Positions 17,534 through 28,300 of a DNA stretch of 51,308 nucleotides are shown piece after piece; positions within the stretch are counted from its first letter, which is position 1, and each line of letters begins with the position of its first letter. Position numbers and translations under genes: made by a program. This DNA is from Candidatus Gastranaerophilales bacterium (GTDB lineage: Bacteria; Cyanobacteriota; Vampirovibrionia; Gastranaerophilales; Gastranaerophilaceae), in the NCBI GenBank assembly GCA_944324455.1, contig CALUWJ010000014.1, forward strand, positions 1 to 51,308, written 5' to 3'. The notes beneath the pieces are model-generated. The model had not been told where the DNA came from. It saw nothing but the letters and a program-made list of their open reading frames with translations, and searched no databases.

Positions 17534-18904
17534 ATGTCTGAACTAAAAAGAGTACTTTCCCTTAAAGATGCAATTTCAATCGTAGCAGGGTCTATGATTG
17601 GAAGCGGGATTTTTATTGTTTCATCGCATATTGCAAAAGAAACAAATTCCGCTATTTTATTAATCATTATTTGGATTTTGGCAGGAATAATTACTCTTTT
17701 AGGTGCGCTAAGCTATGGAGAATTATCCTCAACCATTCCATCAGAAGGCGGTCAATATATCTATTTAAAAAAGATTTTTAATGAAGAAATAGCTTTTTTA
17801 TATGGCTGGACATTATTTTTAGTTATTCAAACAGGAACGCTTGCAGCAGTTAGTATTGCTATGGCAAAGTTTTTTGGGCTTGTTTTTCCTTTTATAAGTT
17901 CAGTTCATAAAATCTTTAGTTTTGGAGGTTTTAGTTTAAATACTCAACAAGTTTTTGCCATTTTAACCGTTCTTTTTATAACTTATATTAACTCTAGAGG
18001 CATAAAAGCAGGAGTTTTCACTCAAAATATATTTACTGTTGCAAAAGTATTTTCAATTTTAGCAATAATTATTTGTGGAATATTTTTTGGTTTTAATTTA
18101 GAAACAACAAAATTAAATTTTGCCCTAGCGAATAACCCCATAAGTTTTGATTTTAATATGATTAAAACAATTGGGATGAGTGTGGTTGGAGCATTATTTG
18201 CCTCAATTACATGGAATAATGTAACTTTTATTTCATCAGAAATTAAAAAGCCTGAAAAAAACATCAAAAAAGCTTTATTTATAGGTACAATGCTTGTTAT
18301 ATCATTGTATTTTCTTTTAAATATGATTTATTTAACAAATTTACCTTTGGAGCTTATAAAAAATGCACCTGAAAATATTGTTGTAGCACAATTAATGAGT
18401 AATATTTTCGGTCAAAAGGCTTTAATTGTAATTGCTCTAATTATTGTTATGTCTGCTTTTGGGTCTGCTAATGGCATGATTTTAACAGGCTCTAGGGTAT
18501 ATTATAAAATGGCAAAAGATAGAATTTTCTTCAGAAAATTAGCTTATATAGATAGAAAAACAAAAGTTCCTCAAAACTCATTATGGCTCCAGTGTTTTTG
18601 GATTTGTGTATTAATTTTGTGGGGAAATTACGCTCAATTATTGGATTATGTTATTTATTCATCTTTAATTTTTTATACTATAACAATTTTTGGCATATTC
18701 AGAATGAGAAAATTATTCCCTCGCCAACGCCATACATATAGAGTACCTGATTTTGTACCTATATTATTTGTTATTTTAGCAAGCTTTATTATAATTACTC
18801 TAACTATATTTAAACCACATTATACAGTTCCGGGGCTATTTGTTACTTTGGTTGGCATACCTGTTTATCATTTTTGGAAAAAGAAAAGAAGAATTGCTAG
18901 ATAA
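17534..18904 (+). CDS. APC-family amino acid permease
   Basis: A 456-aa transporter with about 12 membrane segments. The first helix has the unwound substrate motif GSMIGSGIF (residues 18-26), followed by SYGELSSTIPSEGGQYIYL in TM2-loop, both typical of the APC/LAT group that exchanges or takes up amino acids. The substrate cannot be told. It converges on an MFS gene with an 8-base overlap of the 3' ends. Confidence 0.88.
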   Translation: MSELKRVLSLKDAISIVAGSMIGSGIFIVSSHIAKETNSAILLIIIWILAGIITLLGALSYGELSSTIPSEGGQYIYLKKIFNEEIAFLYGWTLFLVIQTGTLAAVSIAMAKFFGLVFPFISSVHKIFSFGGFSLNTQQVFAILTVLFITYINSRGIKAGVFTQNIFTVAKVFSILAIIICGIFFGFNLETTKLNFALANNPISFDFNMIKTIGMSVVGALFASITWNNVTFISSEIKKPEKNIKKALFIGTMLVISLYFLLNMIYLTNLPLELIKNAPENIVVAQLMSNIFGQKALIVIALIIVMSAFGSANGMILTGSRVYYKMAKDRIFFRKLAYIDRKTKVPQNSLWLQCFWICVLILWGNYAQLLDYVIYSSLIFYTITIFGIFRMRKLFPRQRHTYRVPDFVPILFVILASFIIITLTIFKPHYTVPGLFVTLVGIPVYHFWKKKRRIAR

Positions 18905-20066
18905 GTTCTTTATTTTTGATTGTATATAAACCAACCAAAAAAGCGATTGAGCTCATTAAAATTAAAATTTTATCTATTCCGAAATTTTGACCTAAAAATC
19001 CCAAGGGAGATAAAAATAATGCTCCTAAACCCCAGCTGAACCCTTGCATAACACCGCTTATAACACCAGTATATTTTGGCATAGCTTTTTGAGCATTAAC
19101 TAAAATAACTCCTACTGAAAGTAAAATGAAAAATCCCGTTAGGATAAATAAAGCGCATGCCAGCAATTTATTATAATTAAGAAAATATAAAAACAATAAA
19201 ATTAAGGGTAAAACACTAATAAATGAAACAATTATGACTCCTCTTGTACCTATTTTTCTCTCTAATTTGGAGCTGAATATTGTAGCAAGACCACCTGAAA
19301 TAAAAAACAAAGTAACAATCAACCCTGTTATTTCAAGACTAAAACCTTGATTTTTCAATAAAAAAGGAATATATGTTCCAAAAGAAATACTAAGAGCTGA
19401 TTTAATTACAGAAATAAACATCAAAAACATGCAGACTTTGTTTTTTAGAATTTCTTTCATAATAAAAAAGAAATTTTCTTTATTATAGCAATCACTTGAT
19501 GGTTTTTTAGGCACAAAAAAGTACATAAATATTGCGCTTAAAAGCCCTAGGATTGATGTATATAATAGAGAATTTTCTCCAAAATTATCAACTAAATATG
19601 TTGATAGATATGGCCCTATGGCATAACCTATTGTTCCTAAACCCAAAAATATTCCCATGGCACGAGATAAATCGGGGTTATTTTTATTAAAATCTTTAAC
19701 TAAAGCACTAACTTGCGGGTGGAAAAAGGCATTACCCAACATTCCCAACAAAAGACAAGCTAAAAAGAAATAAACCGTATTTGCTTTTATTGCAAGCGGA
19801 ATAAAAATCGATGTTACAACCAATCCCCAAACCATAAAAACCCTATGACGCAATTTGTCTGAAAAAAAGCCGAATATAGGCTGCATCATAGATGAAACAA
19901 GATGTCCAAAAGCAATAATAGAGCTAATTGAAGCAAGCGTTATTCCAAGGTTTGATGTTATTAAAGGATATAAAGGCACTAATAAAGCCGCATAAAGGTC
20001 AATATTAAAATGACCGAAGCTTAGCCCAAAAATTGCTCTTGATTCTTTTGAAAGCATATTTTTCAT
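18897..20066 (-). CDS. MFS transporter, fosmidomycin-resistance (Fsr)-like
   Basis: A 389-aa, 12-helix major facilitator. GHFNIDLYAALLVPLYP in TM1, the loop FGFFSDKLRHR (motif A) and GNAFFHPQVSALVKD after TM4 are the pattern of the Fsr efflux branch. The start ATG overlaps the purH stop by one base (TAATG), so it is translationally coupled as the last gene of dnaA-thiS-purH-MFS. Substrate unknown; a nucleoside or drug exporter are both possible. Confidence 0.82.
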   Translation of the reverse strand: MKNMLSKESRAIFGLSFGHFNIDLYAALLVPLYPLITSNLGITLASISSIIAFGHLVSSMMQPIFGFFSDKLRHRVFMVWGLVVTSIFIPLAIKANTVYFFLACLLLGMLGNAFFHPQVSALVKDFNKNNPDLSRAMGIFLGLGTIGYAIGPYLSTYLVDNFGENSLLYTSILGLLSAIFMYFFVPKKPSSDCYNKENFFFIMKEILKNKVCMFLMFISVIKSALSISFGTYIPFLLKNQGFSLEITGLIVTLFFISGGLATIFSSKLERKIGTRGVIIVSFISVLPLILLFLYFLNYNKLLACALFILTGFFILLSVGVILVNAQKAMPKYTGVISGVMQGFSWGLGALFLSPLGFLGQNFGIDKILILMSSIAFLVGLYTIKNKELI

Positions 20067-21550
20067 TAGTGTTTAAAATGCCTTATACCTGTTGCTATCA
20101 TAGAAATATTGTATTTATCCGCTGTTTCAATAACATCTTTATCTTTTATGCTGCCTGCGGGTTGAATTATTGCGCTAACTCTATTTTGGGCTGCAACTTG
20201 GATATTATCAACCGCAGGGAAAAATCCGTCGCTTGCTATAACTGTATCTTTTGTTGAATCACAAACTCGATTTAGTGCTATTTCAACGCTTGAAACCCTA
20301 TTTGTTTGCCCTCCGCAAATGCCAAGAGTTCTTAAATCTTTTGCAACAACAATGGCGTTAGATTTAACATGTTTAACCACCTTAAAAGCAAAAATCATAT
20401 CTTCAACTTCTTGTTGAGTCGGTTTTTTTGCTGATATTACTTTAAAAGTTGAAACATCAAGGCTTTTTATATCTTTTTGCTGAATTAATGCGCCAAAAGG
20501 AGTTAATTTTATTTCTTCATCACAAAAATTCAAGATTGTTTCATAAGGTGTATTTATTTTAATAACTCTTAAATTTTTCTTTTTCTTTAATTCTTCAAGA
20601 GCTTCGGTTGAGTATGACGGCGCTAAAATTACTTCTAAAAACATTGAGCTTAGTTTTTTAGCTAAAGATAATGTTACTTCTTTTGTTAGCGCAACAACAC
20701 CGCCAAAAGGGCTAATCGGGTCTGAATCAAGAGCTTTATCCCAAGCTGATTCGATATCTGATGATAGTGCAACAGCACAAGGGTTTGTGTGTTTAACTAT
20801 GACTGCTGCTGCTACATCAAAAAATTCGCTTGCTATTTCTAAAGCGGAAGTTGAATCTAGGATGTTATTATATGACATCATTTTGCCATTTAATAATTCC
20901 CAATCAATTTCTTTATTATAATTAAACAATCCTGCTTTTTGATGAGGATTTTCGCCATATCTTAAATCTTGAATTTTATTGAAATTATAGAGTTTATTAT
21001 TTTCTTCTTGTTTAAATAATTTTGAGAATTTTTTATAAATTAAATAGTCATATTTTGAAGTCTTATTAAAAGCTTTTAGTGCAAGCTCTTGTCTTTTTGT
21101 TTCATCAATTTCATCAAGGTCAATTGTATAATCATCTTTTGATGAAATTACTATAACATTATGATAATTTTTAGCCGCTGCTCTTAATAGGGCAACTCCG
21201 CCTATATCAATGTTATTCAATAAAGTTTCTTCTTCAATATCTTTATCTAAATATTGTTCAAAAGGATATAAATCAACAGCTACTAAATCAAAAGCTTTGA
21301 TTGTTTTATCTGTTCTTTCATCAACATTAGCTAAAATTCCGGAAAAAATTTCAGGATGAAGCGATTTAACTTTTCCCCCTAAAAGCTCATTAAAGCCTGT
21401 AATAGTAGAACTTTCAAGAACTTCAATTCCTTTTTCTTTTAAATAATTAAAAGTATTTCCGGTTGAAATTATTTCCCAGTTTTTATCTTTTAAATTTTTG
21501 GCTAAAATTTCAATATTTTCTTTATTGCTAACACTTATATATGCTCTCAT
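20066..21550 (-). CDS. purH: Bifunctional AICAR formyltransferase/IMP cyclohydrolase PurH
   Basis: A 494-aa enzyme for the last two steps of IMP synthesis. The N-terminal IMP cyclohydrolase domain has ISVSNKENIEILAK, STGNTFNYL and GGKVKSLHPEIFSG; the C-terminal transformylase has RYGENPHQ, the catalytic VKHTNPCAVA and SDGFFPAVDN. I place the start at 21550 with AGAGGG 4 bases upstream; ten more in-frame residues up to 21580 overlap the thiS end and look unlikely. It is the third gene of the dnaA operon. Confidence 0.95.
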   Translation of the reverse strand: MRAYISVSNKENIEILAKNLKDKNWEIISTGNTFNYLKEKGIEVLESSTITGFNELLGGKVKSLHPEIFSGILANVDERTDKTIKAFDLVAVDLYPFEQYLDKDIEEETLLNNIDIGGVALLRAAAKNYHNVIVISSKDDYTIDLDEIDETKRQELALKAFNKTSKYDYLIYKKFSKLFKQEENNKLYNFNKIQDLRYGENPHQKAGLFNYNKEIDWELLNGKMMSYNNILDSTSALEIASEFFDVAAAVIVKHTNPCAVALSSDIESAWDKALDSDPISPFGGVVALTKEVTLSLAKKLSSMFLEVILAPSYSTEALEELKKKKNLRVIKINTPYETILNFCDEEIKLTPFGALIQQKDIKSLDVSTFKVISAKKPTQQEVEDMIFAFKVVKHVKSNAIVVAKDLRTLGICGGQTNRVSSVEIALNRVCDSTKDTVIASDGFFPAVDNIQVAAQNRVSAIIQPAGSIKDKDVIETADKYNISMIATGIRHFKH

Positions 21551-21564
21551 TTTTCCCTCTTTTT

Positions 21565-21765
21565 TTATCCGCCTGCGCAAAAATGAACAATCTCAAGACT
21601 GTCATTTTCTTTTAGCTTAGTGGTTTGATAATCATTTTTATTAATTATTTTTCTATTTAATTCTACAACAAAAACCCTAGGTAAATTTTCTAAACCTTCT
21701 AAAAATTCCTTTAAGGTTATATTGTCATTAATTATTTTTATTTCGCCATTTACTTTTATTTGCAT
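21565..21765 (-). CDS. thiS: Sulfur carrier protein ThiS
   Basis: A 66-aa ubiquitin-fold sulfur carrier for the thiazole of thiamine. It shows the MQIKVNGEIKII beta-hairpin start, VVELNRKIINKNDY, LKENDSLEIVHF and the essential C-terminal Gly-Gly. It sits 3 bases from the dnaA stop and just before purH; ThiF, ThiG and ThiH are not nearby. A role with another sulfur pathway is possible because such carriers look alike. Confidence 0.85.
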   Translation of the reverse strand: MQIKVNGEIKIINDNITLKEFLEGLENLPRVFVVELNRKIINKNDYQTTKLKENDSLEIVHFCAGG

Positions 21766-21768
21766 AAT

Positions 21769-23172
21769 CTATTTTTTAATTAATTCCATAAGCTCATCTG
21801 AAATAATTTGCATAGCTTTATTTGTTTTTATATCATCTTTTAATTTATCATATTGATACATTATTGTTGTGTGATTTTTTCTAAATTCCTTAGCTAAAAT
21901 AGGATAGCTTAAATCCAATAATTCTCTTGATAAATAAATTGCATATTTTCTGGCATTTACTATTTCTTTTGCCCTTGCGGTTGATAAAATATCATCTTTT
22001 TCAACTGAAAAATATTTAGCACAAATATCAAGGATATTTTCAAGAGTTATTTTTTTCTTTTTAGAATTAAAATCAAGATATTCTTTAGCTAATTCAACAT
22101 CAAGCTCAACCCCTTCAATTGAGGCTCTTGCGCTCACTTTATTATAAGCTCCTTCCAATTCTCTTATGTTTGTATTAAATTCTTTAGCTAAAAATATTGC
22201 AACTTCATCTGAAATCGGGTAATTTGATAAAACCGCATGACGCTTTACAATTTCTGTTCTTGTTTCTAAATCAGGAATTTTAATATTAGCTTCAATACCC
22301 CATTCAAAACGACTTCTTAATCTATCGGGAATTAATTCAAAAGCTGATAGGGGTCTATCTGAAGCAAAAACAATTTGTTTTCCTGCATGATACAGTGCAT
22401 CAAAAGTATTAAAAATTTCTTCTTCTGTTCTTTTTTTGCCGTCTATCCATTGAATATCATCAATCAAAAGAACATCGACATTTCTGTGTAAATCTCTAAA
22501 TTTTTTCATCTTTTCATTTAAATCACTTGTGTTTTTACAAGTATTCAAAGATTCAATCAATTTATTTCCAAATTCTTCTGCTTTTGTGTAGCGAATTTTT
22601 AAATTAGGAAAATTCTTTAATATTTTATGCCCTATTGCTTGCATAAGATGAGTTTTACCTAAGCCGACAGTTCCTGAAATAAACAAAGGATTGTATTTTT
22701 GTCCGGGGTTTTCTGCAATAATTTGAGCTATTTTATATGCAAAACGAGAATTTTCCCCCTCCACAAAATTTTCAAAAGTATATTTTAAATTAAGCCCGCA
22801 AAAAGAATGCATTTGAGCTAAATTTTCCATTTTTTGAGCAATTTCTTTATGCTCTTTTTCTTCTTTTGTTTGTTTAGTTTTCTTTTTCGGTTTTATTGTT
22901 TCATCTAAGATAAATCTCGGTATTTTTTTTATGTTTGTTGCTTCAAAAAGAGCTTGTTCCACTTCTTTTAGATGTTTTTGCTGTAAAACCTGAATACCAA
23001 AGCTTTGATTACTTTTTATTAAAAAAATCTCGTTATCATTTTCTTCCAATAAACTGCCGACAGGCTCCAGACAATTAATCCAAGTATGCACCATGGGTGA
23101 TACTTTGCTTTTTAAAATTGTTATAAAATTATCCCAAGTTTCTTTTTCTTTTTTTTCTTGTAAACTAGCCAA
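21769..23172 (-). CDS. dnaA: Chromosomal replication initiator protein DnaA
   Basis: A 467-aa AAA+ initiator. Domain I (WDNFITILKSKVSPMVHTWI) is followed by a short Lys-rich linker, then the AAA+ domain with Walker A GTVGLGKTHL (near residue 165), Walker B VLLIDDIQWI and sensor/arginine-finger segments IPDRLRSRFEWG. Domain IV has the DnaA signature in YAIYLSRELLDLSYPILA and KNHTTIMYQYDKL. The start appears to be TTG at 23172, because an in-frame TGA lies three codons upstream. No dnaN follows; instead thiS and purH do. Confidence 0.95.
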   Translation of the reverse strand: MASLQEKKEKETWDNFITILKSKVSPMVHTWINCLEPVGSLLEENDNEIFLIKSNQSFGIQVLQQKHLKEVEQALFEATNIKKIPRFILDETIKPKKKTKQTKEEKEHKEIAQKMENLAQMHSFCGLNLKYTFENFVEGENSRFAYKIAQIIAENPGQKYNPLFISGTVGLGKTHLMQAIGHKILKNFPNLKIRYTKAEEFGNKLIESLNTCKNTSDLNEKMKKFRDLHRNVDVLLIDDIQWIDGKKRTEEEIFNTFDALYHAGKQIVFASDRPLSAFELIPDRLRSRFEWGIEANIKIPDLETRTEIVKRHAVLSNYPISDEVAIFLAKEFNTNIRELEGAYNKVSARASIEGVELDVELAKEYLDFNSKKKKITLENILDICAKYFSVEKDDILSTARAKEIVNARKYAIYLSRELLDLSYPILAKEFRKNHTTIMYQYDKLKDDIKTNKAMQIISDELMELIKK

Positions 23173-23364
23173 AAAAAGTCACCATTCCTAATAACTTATG
23201 TCTAACCAAAAACAAAAAGCTCATGCTTTTTAGATATATTTTACACTAAACAAAAGCATGAGTAAAATTTAGATAAAAACAGATATAAATTTTTTATAAA
23301 AACTGTGCATTTGAAATAATTTTATTATAAAATTATCATATTATAGGGAGATTTAATAAAAAAA
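23173..23364. promoter_or_regulatory. Divergent promoter region of dnaA and a secreted glycosidase-like gene
   Basis: A 192-base, very AT-rich gap. An 11-bp inverted repeat, CTCATGCTTTT (23220-23230) and AAAAGCATGAG, brackets about 26 bases upstream of dnaA and could form a leader hairpin. GGGAG at 23346-23350 precedes the rightward gene. No convincing cluster of DnaA boxes is seen. Confidence 0.5.
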
Positions 23365-25296
23365 ATGATGTTTAGAAAAAATATATTAGCTTGTTTTTTT
23401 ATTTTATCTTTAATTTTAAATATGCCTTTAGTGTGTATTGGCGCGCAAGAAAATAAAAATATAAATACAGATGATTTATTAAATCCTCCAAAAAAAATAT
23501 TCTACATTGAAAAAGAAGAAAAAAACCTTTACTACATACAAAAATCTCAAGATAAACAAAACGACAAAAAAGTTAGCAATATAAAAATTGATGAAACAAA
23601 AATTGTCAAAAAAAATTGTGATAAAAAAGAAACTAAAAACTATACAACAAAAGCAAATGATAGAATTATCTCCACTTCTCAAAGATTGATTAACGCGATT
23701 TATCCTAATGATGAAGTCAGTTTATCAAACACATACCCCGGATATAGAGGTCCTAACCAGCTTGTTATTTATACAAAAGAATTTGGAAGAACAACAGGAA
23801 CAAATGAATTTGGAAAAGAAGCAGTTGTTGTTGATGGAGTTGTAGATAAATTAACAGGGGCAAATTCTAATATTCCAAGAAACGGTTTTGTAATTTCTGG
23901 CCATGGCACAGCAAAAAAATGGATAAATGATAATTTAAAAATAGGAACAAAAGTTGAAATTGAAAATAGAACAATAACCGCCTATACGACAATAGATAGT
24001 TACAGATATTTTGCCAAATCTAAAATAGATGATGTTGAAGATATCCTTGTTTCAACTAAATCCGATTATGATTCAAGAGATGATAAATATATTTATTATT
24101 ATTTAAAAAGAGCAAAGCAACAATATAAAAAATCCCTAAAAGATAATTCTGATGTTAGTTTGAATTGCGCAAAAGAGGCAATTAAAAATGCTTCAATAGC
24201 TTTTAGATATACTCTGCCATATTTAAAAAATGAAATAAAAGGAGTTTGGATAAGACCAACCGATAACACAATAGCAGGTATTCAAAAAACTCTTGATATT
24301 ATTAAAGACACAGGAATTAACAATGTATTTTTAGAAACTTATTTCCACGGTAGAACAATTTATCCTTCTATTGTTATGAAATCTTACGGTTTTGAAGAAC
24401 AAAACCCCGATTTTAAAGGAATTGACGCTTTAGGGGTTTGGGTTAAAGAAGCACATAAAAGAGGAATAAAAGTCCATACTTGGTTTGAAAGTTTTTATGT
24501 TGGCAACAGATCTCCTCAATTAAACCCTAAATCGATTTTAGCGATTAGACCCGATTGGCAAAACAGAACCAGACAAAAAGCCGACTATGACGGTTATGTA
24601 TCACATCCTCAAGAGCATAACGGATATTTTCTTGACCCTGCTAATCCAGAAGTAACAAGCTTTATTTTAAAATTAATTTCTGAAATTATAACAAGATATA
24701 ATGTAGATGGTGTTAATATAGACTATGTTCGCTATCCTAATTTAACAAAAGATGATTTATCTAATCAATGGGGTTATACGCCTTTTGCAAGAGATGAATT
24801 TAAAAAAGTATATGAAATTGACCCTGTTGAAATAACTCAAAGAGATTCTTTATGGGATAAATGGTGCGAATATCGACAAGACAAAATAACAGATTATGTT
24901 CAAAGAGCCTCTGTTATTGTAAGAAGCAAAAATGTTGTATTTTCAGCAGTAGTTTTTCCTGATTATAAAGTCAGCTTGAGAACTAAACAACAAGACTGGG
25001 TTCGCTGGAGCGAACAAAGATATGTTGATGTTTTAACTCCTTTAATATTAACCTCTGATGATACTTTAGCTAAATCTATGCTTGAAGAAATCAAAAAGAA
25101 AGCTTCTGATGATGTAAAAGTTTACCCCGGGTTATTTGCAGGCTTTATTGAATCAGACCCCGAAGATTTATTAAGACAAATTCATATAATAAGAAAATTA
25201 AAATTGCAAGGTGTAGTATTGTTTGATTGGGCGCATTTAAGCTCAAATTATCTTGAAGTTTTAAAAACAAGCGTTTTTAAACCTCAAACATACTAA
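23365..25296 (+). CDS. Secreted family 10 glycosylhydrolase-like (GHL10/DUF187) protein
   Basis: A 643-aa exported protein with a signal peptide (residues 1-27, ending LVCIGA). A Lys-rich segment leads into a beta-rich domain (about 100-240: RGPNQLVIYTKEFGR, VDGVVDKLTGANSNIP, NGFVISGHG), then a TIM-barrel from IKGVWIRPTDNTIAG to the end. Barrel motifs YFHGRTIYP, GIKVHTWFESFY, GYFLDPANPEV and DGVNIDYVRYP match the GHL10/YngK group; the aspartates of DGVNIDY are candidate catalytic residues. The family is thought to act on polysaccharide or peptidoglycan, but activity is rarely shown. The gene is divergent from dnaA. Confidence 0.85.
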   Translation: MMFRKNILACFFILSLILNMPLVCIGAQENKNINTDDLLNPPKKIFYIEKEEKNLYYIQKSQDKQNDKKVSNIKIDETKIVKKNCDKKETKNYTTKANDRIISTSQRLINAIYPNDEVSLSNTYPGYRGPNQLVIYTKEFGRTTGTNEFGKEAVVVDGVVDKLTGANSNIPRNGFVISGHGTAKKWINDNLKIGTKVEIENRTITAYTTIDSYRYFAKSKIDDVEDILVSTKSDYDSRDDKYIYYYLKRAKQQYKKSLKDNSDVSLNCAKEAIKNASIAFRYTLPYLKNEIKGVWIRPTDNTIAGIQKTLDIIKDTGINNVFLETYFHGRTIYPSIVMKSYGFEEQNPDFKGIDALGVWVKEAHKRGIKVHTWFESFYVGNRSPQLNPKSILAIRPDWQNRTRQKADYDGYVSHPQEHNGYFLDPANPEVTSFILKLISEIITRYNVDGVNIDYVRYPNLTKDDLSNQWGYTPFARDEFKKVYEIDPVEITQRDSLWDKWCEYRQDKITDYVQRASVIVRSKNVVFSAVVFPDYKVSLRTKQQDWVRWSEQRYVDVLTPLILTSDDTLAKSMLEEIKKKASDDVKVYPGLFAGFIESDPEDLLRQIHIIRKLKLQGVVLFDWAHLSSNYLEVLKTSVFKPQTY

Positions 25297-25341
25297 AAAA
25301 AACTTTACAATTAACATTATATCCTGATTTTTTGCTAGAAT

Positions 25342-25347
25342 TATAAT
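25342..25347 (+). promoter_or_regulatory. Promoter of the coiled-coil gene
   Basis: TATAAT, with TTGCTAGAAT just before it, lies 32 bases upstream of the ATG at 25380. AAGGGGA and AAGGAAAA segments follow in the short leader. Confidence 0.5.
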
Positions 25348-25379
25348 ATAAGGGGATATAAGGAAAAAAAATAAAATAT

Positions 25380-28300
25380 ATGGTAGATAGTATAGAAATA
25401 AGATTAGACCAACTAACACAAGCCATAAAAGGTCTGTATGCCAAATCATCAATGTCGCAAGGGGAAATTTATAATGCCCTTACAAGCTTATCTCAAAGAT
25501 ATGAGAATTTAACAAATGTTTCTAATGAAAAAATTGCTCAAGTATTAGTTAATGAATTTAGAAAAACAATAGATTTAAAATATGGTCAAACAAATGACCT
25601 TGTTAAAGAATTGGAAGCTTCAATCAGAAACTTGCAAGCAGCACAAACTAACCAAAATCCTAAAATGCAAGCTGAAATAACAAAGCTTTTAAATGACACA
25701 TCAAATACCTATGCAAAATTAAACGCTCAAGATTTAGCTCTGCAAAAAATATTCAATACTATTGAACTTCAAAGAGGGGAAAACCCCATAGCAGAAATCA
25801 CAAAATTAAGCGAAAATTTTCTTGCTTTTTCAAAAGGTTTTGAAAATATAACAACAACCCTAAATAAAAACTTTGCTGATTTTTTAAGCCAAGTTAAACA
25901 GTTTAATTCAAAAGAAGAATTTAATTATTTAAAAAATGATATTGATACAATATCCGGAAATGTTAATTCCGTTATATCTGCAATTTCTGTAATAGATAAT
26001 AAATATAGAGATTTAACAGGATTAATTGACGCTGTTTCACACAGAGAAAATATTTTTAATGACGCTCTAAAAGAAGTTCGCGCACTAAGCGGACTTATGA
26101 ATTCTATCAAAGAAAACATTAATTCTATTGACACAAGAGTTGAGCTTCAAGCGCTAAGCAATGAAGTAAAAAATCAAATTGAAGCAGTTAAATATGAAAT
26201 ACAAAAAGTTGTTAATACAGCAGGTGATACAGGAGTTAGAACAGAAGTATATAATTTAACTTCTAATATAAATACTGTTTCAAATAATATCCAAAATCTT
26301 GGCGCAAATCTTTCTAATACAAAAGATGAAGTAAAAAATCTTTCTATTACTGTTCAAGGGCTTGGCACCGAATTAAAAAATGTTCATAACTTAATTAACG
26401 ATGAAATTTTATATAAATCTCATCAATATCAAGCTGAATATGAAAGATATTTAAATAGCGCAAAAGAAGATATTAAATCTTTATTAATCGGTTTAACTTC
26501 ATTTAAAAAAGACTTAACTGCAATTAACGAAGGCAACATTAAAGTTCTGCAAGAGCCGATTGAGCGCGCTATGGCAGAATTAAAAAATCAAGATTTAGGC
26601 AGAAACATAAAAGATTTAGCTGATAATTTAAGAGATATTACTTTAGAAATTCAATCATCAATTCAAAATATGCAAGCAAATTTAAATGATATGAATTCTG
26701 TTTCAAGCATGCAAATTTTGACACAAATTTCTGAAGCTATCCCAACCATATCAGATAAATTAGAAATATTTAGAACTCACGTAGTTAGCGAAAACTCTGC
26801 TAATTTAGGTCAAATTAAAACCTCTTTTTCTGAAGTTGTTGCTTCTGTTAAAGAAAATTTGACCAACGCTATTGATAAAATTCAAGATGACACTAAAACA
26901 ATTAATATTGAAACACTGGATACTTTAAAAGTTGACCTGCAAAGGCTTTCAGACCATTTGGTTGATAGCGTTGAAGCAGTAAACGACAGAATACAAAAAG
27001 AATTTGTTAATTTCAAAGTTGATTTTCAAGAATTTCAAATTAAACAACAAGACAGCATTGAAAGAGTAGCTGATAAATTAGCGGGTCTTGAAGTTGGTTT
27101 GGAGAATTTTTCTCAAGACACAATAGATAGATTAAATGACACAATTAATATCAATGCAGCACACAATCAAGATACCCTAAATGAAATCAAAGGCGATATT
27201 TTAGATGGTATCACTACAATAGATAAATCCAATAAAACTTCACTAAATCAATTTGAACTAAAATTGGATAAACTGCTTGATAACTACATAGGTGCTGATT
27301 TAGATAATATTCTTGAAAAAAAATCTTTAAGAGAAACAGTTGTCGATATTGAAACAAAAATTGACAGAACAAATCTTCAACAAATTCATAATGCAAAAGA
27401 ACTTTTAGAAGAAATACAATCAAGCACTCAAAATCTGACAATGAAGATATCAGCCATTGAAGAAAGTAAAAATTTAACTTCTTTAATGAATGCTATTTCA
27501 AAAATTTCTGAAAAACTTCAAGGAATAGAAGAATTTAACATAGATTTAGCAGAAGATCTTGAAAAAACAAAAGAGCAAATTGAACAAAAATTAAAAGATA
27601 ACGTTCAAAAAATTTCTATATTGCTTGATAACGAAAAAGAAACATCAAAAAATGATAACAATAACAATGCCGATATAGATAATTTATCTAATAAGGTTCA
27701 AGAATATCTTTCTAATTTTGAATATTTAAAAAGCAATATTTCTCAAGAAATTAAAGAAAATTTAGCCGGTGAATTTCAAAAGCTTGAAACTGCAATAAAA
27801 CGAATTAGAACGGTTGACGATAATTCTAATTATTCTTATACACTGGAAGATGTTGAGTCTGATTTAGCTAAAATCAGATTGAATATTGAAAAACATGCTT
27901 CAAATAATGAAGATTTCAAAAATTTATTTGAAAAAGTTGTTGAATTAAGAACAGTCGGACTGGAAAACGTTAAAATCAATCGAGATGTAGAATCTGAATT
28001 AAGCCATCTTTCAGGTTGGTTTAAAGATGCAGTTAACAAAATCGATGATTTAGCTGAAAAAGTCGGCGATATTCAAAGTGTTGGTTTTGAAGATATCAGA
28101 ACAAGACTAATTCAAAGTGAAAAATCGAAAACAAACACAATTGAATTTAATGCAAAAATGGAAAATGCACTTAAAATAATGATTAAAAACGCAAAAATGC
28201 AAGAAGAAAAAATAGCGCAGCTTACAAGCAAAATTGATTTAATCGCAAAAAATCAAAATGAAGGCTTTAACCCAAGTCAATTTATAGATATTTTCTATGA

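Noticed and set aside
23173-23364. oriC next to dnaA
   Set aside because: Only weak DnaA-box-like matches (TTTTACACT, TGTGCATTT) occur; there is no cluster of TTATCCACA-type boxes.
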